Position numbers and translations under genes: made by a program. A DNA stretch of 64,000 nucleotides from Bacillota bacterium (GTDB lineage Bacteria; Bacillota; Clostridia; Christensenellales; UMGS416), in NCBI GenBank assembly GCA_023398815.1, contig JAEWRW010000028.1:124001-188000 (forward strand), given 5' to 3'. Shown here piece by piece: positions 43,611-51,531 of this stretch; the stretch's first letter is position 1, and the number at the start of each line of letters is the position of its first letter. The notes beneath the pieces were generated by a model. The model was given only the letters and a program-made list of their open reading frames with translations. It had not been told where the DNA came from and did no database searches.

Positions 43611-44303
43611 ATGGAATATTCAAGAGAAGTGGAAGAAATGGTGTGTGTCGCCAAGGGCCCGCACCATGGCCCGGCGGCCATTCCTGAGGAAGGCAAGTGG
43701 GTCAAGTCCTATGAAATCAAGGACATTTCCGGCTTCACCCACGGCGTGGGCTGGTGCGCCCCGCAGCAGGGTGCCTGCAAGCTCTCCCTCAACGTCAAGG
43801 ACGGCGTCATCCAGGAAGCACTGGTGGAGACGATCGGCTGCAGCGGCATGACCCACTCGGCCGCCATGGCCGCTGAGATTCTGCCCGGCAAGACCGTGCT
43901 GGAGGCCCTGAACACCGACCTGGTGTGTGACGCCATTAACACCGCCATGCGCGAGCTCTTCCTGCAGATCGCCTATGGCCGCACCCAGTCGGCCTTCTCC
44001 GAGGGTGGCCTGCCCATTGGCGCGGGCCTCGAAGACCTGGGCAAGGGCCTGCGCAGCCAGATCGGCACGATGTATGGCACCAAGGCCAAGGGTGTCCGCT
44101 TCATGGAAATGGCCGAGGGTTACGTGCTGGAGATGGGTCTCGATGAAAACAACGAGGTCATCGGCTACAAGTTCGTGAGCCTTGGCAAGATGCTGGAAGC
44201 CATCCGCAAGGGTGTGGACCCCAAGGAAGCCTTTGAAAAGAACGTGGGCACCTATGGCCGCTTCGCTGAAGCCGTCAAGAAGATTGACCCGCGGCACAAC
44301 TGA
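43611..44303 (+). CDS. NifU-like iron-sulfur cluster assembly scaffold protein
   Basis: The 230-residue protein resembles the NifU/IscU N-terminal fold. Cysteines at 49 and 56 (GWCAPQQGACKLSL), 77 (ETIGCSGMTHSAAMAAEIL) and 106 (LVCDAIN) fit cluster ligands, and the middle block matches the IscU-type GCS motif. The C-terminal third (GVRFMEMAEGYVLEMGLDEN) is an extra domain. There is no cysteine desulfurase beside it; instead a GGGtGRT protein follows after 14 bp, a pairing I recall in several anaerobes. Strong codon bias and an AGGAGG site suggest high expression. Scaffold function is inferred. Confidence 0.78.
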   Translation: MEYSREVEEMVCVAKGPHHGPAAIPEEGKWVKSYEIKDISGFTHGVGWCAPQQGACKLSLNVKDGVIQEALVETIGCSGMTHSAAMAAEILPGKTVLEALNTDLVCDAINTAMRELFLQIAYGRTQSAFSEGGLPIGAGLEDLGKGLRSQIGTMYGTKAKGVRFMEMAEGYVLEMGLDENNEVIGYKFVSLGKMLEAIRKGVDPKEAFEKNVGTYGRFAEAVKKIDPRHN

Positions 44304-44317
44304 GGAGGGAACGCGAT

Positions 44318-45316
44318 ATGGCGCAGTTTGAGAGCTACGAGAGAAGAATCAAGCAGATTGAGAAGTGCATGGCCGAATACGGCATTCCCTCCCTGGACGA
44401 AGCGAAGGAATACTGCCTGAATAAGGGCGTGGACGTGGAGAAGATCGTCCGCGGCATCCAGATGATCGCCTTCGAGAACGCGGTGTGGGCCTACACGCTG
44501 GGCGCGCGCATCGCCTTTGCCAAGGGTTGCACCACCGCTGCCGAGGCCGCTGAAGCCATCGGCGTGGGCCTGCAGGCCTTCTGCATCCCCGGGTCGGTGG
44601 CGGATAGCCGCCAGGTCGGCCTGGGCCACGGCAACCTGGCCGCCATGCTCCTGCGGGAGGAGACCAAGTGCTTCTGCTTCCTGGCCGGGCACGAGTCCTT
44701 CGCCGCCGCGGAAGGTGCCATCGGCATCGCCCGCACGGCCAACAAGGTGCGCAAGGATCCCCTGCAGGTCGTCCTCAATGGCCTGGGCAAGGACGCCGCC
44801 TACATCATCAGCCGCATCAACGGCTTCACCTATGTGAAGACCGACTATAACTACTACACCGGCGAGCTGAAGATTGCTGAAGTGAAGCCCTTCAGCGACG
44901 GTGAGAAGGCCAAGGTGCGCGTCTACGGCGCGGACGACGTGAGCGAAGGTGTGGCCATCATGATCCATGAGAAAGTGGACGTATCCATCACCGGCAACTC
45001 CACCAACCCCACCCGCTTCCAGCACCCGGTCGCCGGCACCTACAAGAAGTGGTCGGTGGACAACGGCAAGAAGTTCTTCTCGGTGGCGTCTGGCGGCGGC
45101 ACGGGCCGTACCCTGCACCCCGACAACATGGCCGCCGGCCCTGCCTCCTACGGCATGACCGACACCATGGGCCGCATGCACAGCGACGCTCAGTTCGCCG
45201 GTTCCTCCTCGGTGCCGGCCCACGTGGAGATGATGGGTCTCATCGGCATGGGCAACAACCCCATGGTCGGTGCGTCCGTCGCCGTGGCCGTGGCCATTGA
45301 GGAAGCTGGGAAGTAA
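44318..45316 (+). CDS. GGGtGRT protein (uncharacterised)
   Basis: The 332-residue soluble protein carries the name-giving motif SGGGTGRTLHPDN (GGGTGRT at 259-265). It has further Gly-rich blocks (ADSRQVGLGHGNLAAM, SITGNSTNPTRFQHP) and conserved cysteines near Cys89 and Cys118-120. I know it only as an uncharacterised family linked to the scaffold gene upstream. Codon use is very biased (CTG, AAG, GGC), like a highly expressed gene. An inverted-repeat terminator ends the two-gene operon. A role in iron-sulfur or sulfur metabolism is a guess from context. Confidence 0.78.
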   Translation: MAQFESYERRIKQIEKCMAEYGIPSLDEAKEYCLNKGVDVEKIVRGIQMIAFENAVWAYTLGARIAFAKGCTTAAEAAEAIGVGLQAFCIPGSVADSRQVGLGHGNLAAMLLREETKCFCFLAGHESFAAAEGAIGIARTANKVRKDPLQVVLNGLGKDAAYIISRINGFTYVKTDYNYYTGELKIAEVKPFSDGEKAKVRVYGADDVSEGVAIMIHEKVDVSITGNSTNPTRFQHPVAGTYKKWSVDNGKKFFSVASGGGTGRTLHPDNMAAGPASYGMTDTMGRMHSDAQFAGSSSVPAHVEMMGLIGMGNNPMVGASVAVAVAIEEAGK

Positions 45317-45341
45317 GACCCCGCCAATCCACAAGTACAAG

Positions 45342-45377
45342 AAACTCCGCCGGCAACTGTGCCGGCGGAGTTTTCGT
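45342..45377. terminator. Terminator after the GGGtGRT gene
   Basis: A perfect 13-bp stem (AAACTCCGCCGGC / GCCGGCGGAGTTT) with a six-base loop, followed by a further T and C. It also faces the lipoprotein gene from the other side. Confidence 0.9.
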
Positions 45378-45423
45378 TTGGTTCTACTGTGTTGCGTATT
45401 TCAGAAGCGCCGTCGCCCGTTCG

Positions 45424-46113
45424 TTATTGATCCTCGTCCTTGCCCACCACCACGGTGTAGTTGACGGTATCCTCCTGCAGGGAGTCGGCGATGTACACCG
45501 AGATGTCTCGTCCATCAAACGTGGCGCGCAGCAGCACCATGCCTGCCTTCTTCTCCTGCCGGAAGCTGTCGCCATCCAGCAGGATGTCCTGATAAGCGGC
45601 CACCACATCCTGCACGGTGGTGTCGAGCACATAGCCGGAGACGACCAGCACATCGCCCAAGTTGGCGGTGGCTGTCAGGGTGAACCCCTCCATCAGGGGC
45701 AGAAGATCGGAGGGGTACTCGTCGGGCAACACGGCCTTCTCACCGGTGGCCACCACCGCACCGTCGTCGGAGCGATACTCGCTCCCCTTTCCCTCGGTCT
45801 CCAGCACACGGCGCTCGCCGTCGCCATCCACAATCTCAATGCGATCCCCGCGAACCTCTACCGTGCTGTCGCCCTGCTCAATGTCGAGCCCCTCGCTCGT
45901 CAGCGAAAGACCTCCGCTGGGATAGGTGATCTGCAGACCGTCCTTGTCGAGCGATACGCTGGTGAAATGGCCGTCCAGCAGGAATCCGCTCTTATCAATG
46001 CGCACGATGTCCTGTCCGTCATCCTGGATATGGATGCCATTCTCCAACACCGAGCAGCCGGCAAGCATTGCGGCCAGCAGGAAGGCAACCCCCAACACAC
46101 GCAGGCGGTTCAT
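45424..46113 (-). CDS. Lipoprotein of unknown function
   Basis: The 229-residue product has a lipobox (AAMLAGC, Cys20) and no other membrane segment. Residues 26-110 contain beta-strand repeats of the type VSLDKDGLQITYPSGGLSLT and VRGDRIEIVDGDG, suggesting a beta-helix or sandwich. The C-terminal part (LVVSGYVLDTTVQDVVAAYQ) resembles small domains of cell-surface lipoproteins. I cannot name the family. Its ATG overlaps the stop of the zinc dehydrogenase gene, an odd coupling of a surface lipoprotein with a metabolic enzyme. It ends near the terminator at 45342. Confidence 0.65.
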   Translation of the reverse strand: MNRLRVLGVAFLLAAMLAGCSVLENGIHIQDDGQDIVRIDKSGFLLDGHFTSVSLDKDGLQITYPSGGLSLTSEGLDIEQGDSTVEVRGDRIEIVDGDGERRVLETEGKGSEYRSDDGAVVATGEKAVLPDEYPSDLLPLMEGFTLTATANLGDVLVVSGYVLDTTVQDVVAAYQDILLDGDSFRQEKKAGMVLLRATFDGRDISVYIADSLQEDTVNYTVVVGKDEDQ

Positions 46114-47378
46114 CCGGCCAGCTTCTTTCCGTTGGCCAGCAGGTATTGCTCGGCCGCCGGGCACCACAGGCCACCGGCTGCCTCCACAATACGGGCCAAC
46201 TCAACAAAGAGCGGGTCGCTCTTCCCCTTGTGAGCAAAATCATCAATGGCGGTCAGCTCCATCTCCAGCTGGGTGTAGATGAGCTTCTTGCCGCCGGAGA
46301 TCTTCGGCAGGTTGAGCGTCGTCTCGGGCACGCAATTGAGCCCGCCGACATGGGTGATCATCGACGACGGGTTGATGCGGCCGTCGGCCATCATGGCCAG
46401 ACTCTCAATCATATCCGCGGTGTTGCCGCCAGAGGTGCCCACCACATGGGTGGAGTTGTAATGCACGTTGTAGAAGTTGAACGTTGCCGAGAGTTTCGGA
46501 TCCGACGGGCCAGCAAAGAAGTTGAGGCAACCGTCGCGCCCCAGGATGGCATCGCCCTGCTCAATGACCGGGCGCACCGGCGCGAACACCAGCACATCGT
46601 CGTATCCCTTCCCGCCATTGAGGCCAAGGAGCGTGGCCACCGCGTCGCCGCTGCCGGTGTTGCAGTAAACGAGCTTCACGCCGTGAGCCGCGGCCTCCTC
46701 CACCGTGTAGATGGACTGGGCACGATGGAGCCGCGCGTCGTCGATGTCGGTGACGACCAACAGGCCCGGCTTGCGGTCGCAATGGATGGCATAGTCGATG
46801 GCGCCCATGCCCATGGGGCCAGCCCCGGCGAGGATCGCCATACTGCCGCCGGGCACAATGCCCATGTGGTGGTCGTAGCTGCCGTTCACCGTGTGGTACA
46901 TGGCGTGGAAAGTGCCTACGATGCAGCTCATGGGCTCAGCCAGGGAGCCGAAGTAGTAGGCCTCACCGTTGTAATCGAGCAGGCAATTCTGCTCCATCAC
47001 CTCGTTGGGGATGACGATGTGGGTGGCGTCGCCGCCAATGTAGCGGTAGGAATAGCCCGGCGCGGCCAACGAACCCTTATAGTTGAGGGCCGGCTGGATG
47101 GCAAACTTGCTGTCCTCGCGGTAGCGGCCCTGCCACTTGCTGCCGACCTTCAGGAGCCTACCGCAGAACTCATGACCGATGATGACCGGGTACTCGGCGA
47201 TGTCGTCGGGCACACGCTTGTGGGCACTGCCCTGCTCGGCGGCCTTCCAGCTGGACATGCAGATGCTGTCAGAGACAATCTCCGCCAGAATTTCATCCTC
47301 GCCAATCTCCGGCAGGGGGAATTCCTCCAGCCGCAGATCCTCTTTGCCATACATGCGAACGGCCTTGGTCGTAATCAT
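46110..47378 (-). CDS. Zinc-dependent medium-chain dehydrogenase, sorbose-1-phosphate/polyol dehydrogenase type
   Basis: The 422-residue enzyme has the alcohol dehydrogenase fold: DSICMSSWKAAEQGS with the catalytic-Cys region, VIIGHEFCGRLLKVGSKW and the nucleotide-binding MAILAGAGPMGMGAIDYAIH. Its extended length and the GTSGGNTADMIESLAMMADG block resemble L-sorbose-1-phosphate reductase-like proteins of the MDR superfamily. It probably oxidises or reduces a sugar phosphate or polyol with NAD(P). The DeoR regulator gene upstream overlaps it by ATGA, which supports sugar-phosphate-controlled expression. The exact substrate is inference. Confidence 0.8.
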   Translation of the reverse strand: MITTKAVRMYGKEDLRLEEFPLPEIGEDEILAEIVSDSICMSSWKAAEQGSAHKRVPDDIAEYPVIIGHEFCGRLLKVGSKWQGRYREDSKFAIQPALNYKGSLAAPGYSYRYIGGDATHIVIPNEVMEQNCLLDYNGEAYYFGSLAEPMSCIVGTFHAMYHTVNGSYDHHMGIVPGGSMAILAGAGPMGMGAIDYAIHCDRKPGLLVVTDIDDARLHRAQSIYTVEEAAAHGVKLVYCNTGSGDAVATLLGLNGGKGYDDVLVFAPVRPVIEQGDAILGRDGCLNFFAGPSDPKLSATFNFYNVHYNSTHVVGTSGGNTADMIESLAMMADGRINPSSMITHVGGLNCVPETTLNLPKISGGKKLIYTQLEMELTAIDDFAHKGKSDPLFVELARIVEAAGGLWCPAAEQYLLANGKKLAG

Positions 47379-48154
47379 TCAGTGCCCTCCTCGGCTATGA
47401 TGACGGTGACGTTGTGGGCCTCTGCCTGCGCCAGCATCTCGGTTGGCAGAGGGGTATCACAGATGAGGGTATCGATTTGATCCATGCAGCCAAAGGTGAA
47501 AGGCAGCACACGGTTGATCTTGCTGTGGTCCATGAGCATGATGCGCGTCTTGGCCTTGCTCAGCACCATGCGTTTGATCTCGCTCTCCTCCACCGAGCCG
47601 GAGGTGAAGCCGTTCTCCACCGAGTAGCCCGACGTCGCCAGGAAAGCCACATCCAGGTTGACGGTGCGCAGCGCTGAGGTCGTCCACTCCCCCGAGACCG
47701 AAAGCGTGTTGTTGCGGATGCGCCCCCCCAGTTGCAGCACGTCAACCCGAGACTTGCCCGCCAGCTCCAGCGCGATATTCGGGCCCGCCGTGATGACCAG
47801 ACAGGTCTCGTCTGGCAGCATCTGCGCGAAGTGCATGAGGGTACTGCCCGAATCGATGAACAACGTGGTATCGGGCGAAAAGAGGCTGAGCGCCGCACGA
47901 CTGATGGACCGCTTGGCCATTACGTCCCGCTGGGCCCGACGGGAAAAGGCATCCTCATAAGGCTTGTTGAGCCGCGAAACCGACAACGCCCCGCCGCGTG
48001 TGCGCCGCACGATGCCGATCTTTTCCAGGTAAATCAAGTCTCTGCGCAATGTCATGGAAGAAATGTCTGGAAAGACTTCCTCCAATTCAGAAAGCAGTAC
48101 CTCGCCCTTGGCGGATACCAGTTGCTCTATGGCTCTGCGTCGTTCTTCTGTCAT
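47375..48154 (-). CDS. DeoR/GlpR family transcriptional repressor
   Basis: The 259-residue regulator has the DeoR-type winged helix at the N-terminus (EERRRAIEQLVSAKGEVLLS, MTLRRDLIYLEKIGIVRRTRGGA). Its sugar-phosphate-sensing domain has FIDSGSTLMHFAQMLPD, LGGRIRNNTLSVSG and ILMDHSKINRVLPFTFG. Such repressors release DNA on binding a phosphorylated sugar and normally control the adjacent operon, here the zinc dehydrogenase and lipoprotein. It has a clear promoter upstream. Confidence 0.9.
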   Translation of the reverse strand: MTEERRRAIEQLVSAKGEVLLSELEEVFPDISSMTLRRDLIYLEKIGIVRRTRGGALSVSRLNKPYEDAFSRRAQRDVMAKRSISRAALSLFSPDTTLFIDSGSTLMHFAQMLPDETCLVITAGPNIALELAGKSRVDVLQLGGRIRNNTLSVSGEWTTSALRTVNLDVAFLATSGYSVENGFTSGSVEESEIKRMVLSKAKTRIMLMDHSKINRVLPFTFGCMDQIDTLICDTPLPTEMLAQAEAHNVTVIIAEEGTE

Positions 48155-48174
48155 ATCATCCCCACCCTACTCCT

Positions 48175-48203
48175 ATTATACCGGCTTCATGCCTATGGAA
48201 CAA
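48175..48203 (-). promoter_or_regulatory. Promoter of the DeoR operon
   Basis: TTGTTC (48198-48203), a 17-bp spacer and TATAAT (48175-48180) on the minus strand. No obvious inverted-repeat operator overlaps it. Confidence 0.75.
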
Positions 48204-48230
48204 GCGGAAGGATGCGGTTTCTGGCACAAA

Positions 48231-48263
48231 ACAAACGGCCGGGAATGCCTCCCGACCGTTTGT
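48231..48263 (-). terminator. Terminator of the isomerase-Gfo/Idh operon
   Basis: ACAAACGGCCGGGA and its partner TCCCGACCGTTTGT form a 14-bp stem with one mismatch, followed on the minus strand by TTTTG. Confidence 0.8.
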
Positions 48264-48279
48264 GCGTCACAACGAGCGT

Positions 48280-49440
48280 TTACAGACTGGCGACGTCCAC
48301 CCAGGCCCGCCGCTCAATGGAGCGATCCACAGCATCTAGAACCTGTGCCACGGCCACGCCGTCCTCAAAACCGGGAGTGGCCGGACGGCCTTGAGCGATG
48401 GCCTGTGCAAACTCATAGAGCTCGTGCACAAAGGTATGCTCAAAGCCGATGACATGGCCGGTGGGCCACCAGTGGTCGGCATAGGGGTGGCCCGGTTCGG
48501 TGGCCTGGATGACGGCGAACCCCTGCTGCCCTGCCGGCGCTGTGGCATCGAAGAACTGCAGTTCGTTCATCCGCTCCAGATAGAAGCGCACCGAACCCTT
48601 ACTGCCGTTGATCTCAAAGCTCATGGCATTCTTGTTGCCCTGGGCGAAGCGCGTCGCCTCAAAGGTTCCCATGGCTCCACTGTCAAACTCGCAGCAGAAC
48701 ATGGTGGCGTCGTCCACGGTGACCTCAGCCAAGGGTGCGTCGGCGTCCGCCTTGCCTGAAAGGCCGGTCATGCTGGTCACCACCGGGCGCTGCTTGACAA
48801 AGGTCTTGCTCATGCCGGTGACGGTGTGGATGGAACCCACCAGATAGTGCGCCAGATCGATGACGTGGGCACCAAGGTCGCCGAGCGAGCCGGAGCCGCA
48901 GATGTCGCGGTTCAAGCGCCATACCATAGGGAACGTCGGGTCGATGATCCAATCCTGCAGGAAGAGCCCGCGGAAGTGGAAGATCTGCCCGAGCCTGCCC
49001 TCGTCAATGAGGCGCTTGGTCAGCTGCACCGCCGGCGCAAACCGGTAGTTGAAGCCAATCTGGTGACGGACACCGGCCTTCTGGGCGGCAGCCAGCATCT
49101 CCCGCGCGTCGGCCAGATTCAAGGCCAGCGGTTTCTCACAGAAGACATGCTTGCCCGCCGCCAGTGCCGCCATCACGATGGGCTTGTGGAAATCGCTGGG
49201 CGCGGTGACGTCCACCGCGTCCACATCCGGGCGGCACACCAAGGCATGGTAGTCAGTCTCGACCTCCTCCCACCCCAGGGTGTGCCGGGCCTGCTCCAAT
49301 GCGGCGGCATCCCGCCCGCAGAGCACCCGACGGCGCACGGGCACATCGGTTTCAAAGAACATCGGCAACCGGGCCAAGGCGTTGCTGTGCGCCTTGCCCA
49401 TGAATTTATAGCCGACCAGCGCGACGTTGAGTTCCTTCAT
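48280..49440 (-). CDS. Gfo/Idh/MocA family oxidoreductase
   Basis: The 386-residue NAD(P)-dependent dehydrogenase has an N-terminal Rossmann fold (NVALVGYKFMGKAHSNALAR), the EKP motif HVFCEKPLALNLADAREML and a C-terminal alpha/beta domain (GDLGAHVIDLAHYLVGSIH). These enzymes oxidise or reduce sugars and inositols. It follows a sugar isomerase gene by 25 bp, so the pair probably works on one cyclic polyol or sugar, with the oxidised keto-intermediate handled by the isomerase. The ATG at 49440 has AATGGAGGGCGG upstream. Confidence 0.87.
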   Translation of the reverse strand: MKELNVALVGYKFMGKAHSNALARLPMFFETDVPVRRRVLCGRDAAALEQARHTLGWEEVETDYHALVCRPDVDAVDVTAPSDFHKPIVMAALAAGKHVFCEKPLALNLADAREMLAAAQKAGVRHQIGFNYRFAPAVQLTKRLIDEGRLGQIFHFRGLFLQDWIIDPTFPMVWRLNRDICGSGSLGDLGAHVIDLAHYLVGSIHTVTGMSKTFVKQRPVVTSMTGLSGKADADAPLAEVTVDDATMFCCEFDSGAMGTFEATRFAQGNKNAMSFEINGSKGSVRFYLERMNELQFFDATAPAGQQGFAVIQATEPGHPYADHWWPTGHVIGFEHTFVHELYEFAQAIAQGRPATPGFEDGVAVAQVLDAVDRSIERRAWVDVASL

Positions 49441-49465
49441 GGCGCCGCCCTCCATTCGTTTGGCG

Positions 49466-50431
49466 TCAGGCCCACCACATGGCACTGTTCGATTCGGTCA
49501 CCATCGTGTCCTGCAGCATGCTGATGGCCTTGCGCAGGCCCTCATTCTGGGACATCAGGCTGTCCTCATGCTCGATGGAAAGCACGTCGTCGTAGCCGAC
49601 CATGCGCAGGTTGGAGACGATGTCCTTCCAAACCGAGGCATCGTGGCCATAGCCCACCGAGCGGAAGATCCAGGAGCGATTGATCTCGTCGCCATAATGC
49701 TTGGTGTCCAACACGCCGTTTCGGGCGGTGTTGATGGCGTCGATCTTGGTGTCCTTGGCGTGGACATAGAAGATGGCCTCACCCAGATAACGGATGGCGG
49801 CAACCGGCTCAATGCCCTGCCAGAACAGGTGGCTGGGGTCAAAATTGGCACCGATGACGGGGCCGACGGCCTTGCGCAGCTTCAGCAGTGTCTCCGGGTT
49901 GTAGACGCAGAAGCCAGGGTGCATCTCCAGCGCGATACGGGTGACGCCGTGGCTCTTGGCAAAGGCAACGGCCTTCTTCCAATAGGGAATGAGCACCTTA
50001 TTCCACTGGTACTCCAGCGCCTTGGAGAAATCCTCCGGCCAGGGGCAGGTGATCCAGTTCGGGGTCTTATCCTTGGGCGAGCCGCCGGGGCAGCCGGAGA
50101 AGGTGATGATGCGATCGATGCCAAGCTTCTCCGCCAGCAGAACGCAATTCTCAAAATCGGCGTGGTAGGCCGCGGCGATGGCCTTATCGGGGTGGACGGG
50201 ATTGCCGTGCACCGACAGGGCGCTGATGCTAAGCCTAGACTTCTCTATGGTGGACTGGAATTTGGCAAACGCGGCCTCATCGTTCAAAAGCACCGCGGGG
50301 TCGCAGTGGGCCTTGCCCGGGTACCCGCCGCAGCCGATCTCCACCTGCTGGATACCGACGGATTTGAACGTGGCAAGAGCCTCCTCCAGCGGGCGGTTGC
50401 CCAAAAGAACAGCACAAACACCAAGCTTCAT
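49466..50431 (-). CDS. Sugar phosphate isomerase/epimerase (TIM barrel)
   Basis: This 321-residue metal-dependent TIM barrel begins MKLGVCAVLLGNRPLEEALA and has VEIGCGGYPGKAHCDP, ALSVHGNPVHPD, RIALEMHPGFCVYNP, GANFDPSHLFWQG and IFYVHAKDTKID, with the His and Glu metal ligands of the xylose-isomerase-like superfamily. It is a different subfamily from the protein at 22893. A TATAAT box (50464-50469) about 33 bp before the ATG is the likely promoter, with a weak -35. It leads the operon with the Gfo/Idh oxidoreductase. Confidence 0.87.
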   Translation of the reverse strand: MKLGVCAVLLGNRPLEEALATFKSVGIQQVEIGCGGYPGKAHCDPAVLLNDEAAFAKFQSTIEKSRLSISALSVHGNPVHPDKAIAAAYHADFENCVLLAEKLGIDRIITFSGCPGGSPKDKTPNWITCPWPEDFSKALEYQWNKVLIPYWKKAVAFAKSHGVTRIALEMHPGFCVYNPETLLKLRKAVGPVIGANFDPSHLFWQGIEPVAAIRYLGEAIFYVHAKDTKIDAINTARNGVLDTKHYGDEINRSWIFRSVGYGHDASVWKDIVSNLRMVGYDDVLSIEHEDSLMSQNEGLRKAISMLQDTMVTESNSAMWWA

Positions 50432-50575
50432 TGGCTGACCTCCTGTTTTGCGTTGATGGAGTCATTATATACCAGTACAGGGCAAAAATCCATTGCCGCG
50501 AGACATTCCAAACAGCATCGGCGCGCGTTTTATGCCGCGAAAAATGGGTAAAAAAGACCACTGACCGGCCTTAGG

Positions 50576-50604
50576 TTTGCGTTTGATGGGCATTGTGCTA
50601 TAAT
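50576..50604 (+). promoter_or_regulatory. Promoter of the peptidoglycan-binding protein gene
   Basis: TTTGCG (50576-50581), a 17-bp spacer and a perfect TATAAT (50599-50604) with an upstream TG (extended -10). Confidence 0.7.
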
Positions 50605-50633
50605 ACAAACATTCTATAGGAAGGTGAATGCGA

Positions 50634-51404
50634 ATGCGCGGAAGATTCGTCCTGTCATTGCTGATGTGTGTGGCGCTGTTGCTTGGCCTCAGCCCCGCTG
50701 CATTGGCGGCACCGGACAACGAAGGAATTGTCATCCGCAAGGGAGAAACCGGCGACAACGTCATCCTATTGCAGATGCGCCTGCGCGACCTCGGTTACTA
50801 CGACTACAAAACCACCGGCTATTTCGGTGAGTTCACCTATGAAGCTCTTCGCGACTTCCAGAAAAACAACGATCTGTCCTCCGACGGCGTGGCCGGTCAG
50901 AAGACGTTGGATCTGATGTACAGCAACGACGCCAAACGCAAGCCGGTGGAACCGCTGATCAAGCCCGCCGACACCGTTTCAACCAACCATGTCCGGTATG
51001 GTCAGCTCAAGGACTGGGACAAATGGGTTCGCTCGCGCTTCTCGCGGGACACGCGCCTGAAGAAGGCCAAGGTGATCGACTTCAACACCGGCAAGACCTA
51101 CACGGTCGTCGCCGTTGGCGGCCACAACCATGCTGATGTGGAGCCGGCGACCAAGAACGATACTGCCGTTCTCAAGAGCACCTTTGGCGGCGAATGGAGC
51201 TGGGACCGCCGAGCGGTCATCGTGTACATCAGTGGCATCTGGGTTGCAGGGTCCATCAATGGTATGCCTCACGGGTATGAGACCGTCTCCGGCAACGGAA
51301 TGGACGGACAGGTATGCATCCACTTCCTCAATAGCCGCAACCACATCCACAACATGCGTGACCCAACACACCAAGCCCAGGTGATGCGCGCCGCCGGCAA
51401 GTAG
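50634..51404 (+). CDS. Secreted protein with a peptidoglycan-binding domain
   Basis: The 256-residue protein has a classical signal peptide (RGRFVLSLLMCVALLLGLSP, cleavage after ALA at about residue 25). A PG_binding_1 domain follows (VILLQMRLRDLGYYDYKTTG, TYEALRDFQKNNDLSSDGVA, about 40-95). The C-terminal domain (about 115-255: KVIDFNTGKTYTVVAVGGHN, WSWDRRAVIVYISG, GNGMDGQVCIHFLNSRNHIH) is a recurrent Clostridia domain whose GGHNHADVEP and CIHFLNSRNHIH His/Cys blocks suggest a hydrolase, but I do not know its activity. It should act at the cell wall. The second ATG (50634) is preferred because AGGAAGG lies nine bases before it. Confidence 0.8.
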   Translation: MRGRFVLSLLMCVALLLGLSPAALAAPDNEGIVIRKGETGDNVILLQMRLRDLGYYDYKTTGYFGEFTYEALRDFQKNNDLSSDGVAGQKTLDLMYSNDAKRKPVEPLIKPADTVSTNHVRYGQLKDWDKWVRSRFSRDTRLKKAKVIDFNTGKTYTVVAVGGHNHADVEPATKNDTAVLKSTFGGEWSWDRRAVIVYISGIWVAGSINGMPHGYETVSGNGMDGQVCIHFLNSRNHIHNMRDPTHQAQVMRAAGK

Positions 51405-51430
51405 CGGAGCACCCAACCAGTAACCAAATA

Positions 51431-51457
51431 AGGCCGTCCCGATGGGACGGCCTTTTC
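51431..51457. terminator. Bidirectional terminator before tex
   Basis: The perfect 11-bp stem AAGGCCGTCCC / GGGACGGCCTT with a three-base loop and T-runs lies between two convergent genes. Confidence 0.88.
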
Positions 51458-51531
51458 ACTTTATACCCAATCCCATCGGGCATTGTTTGGGCAGGAACAG
51501 CGCTTCCCGGCAAAGCGGCAATCTTTTGAGG

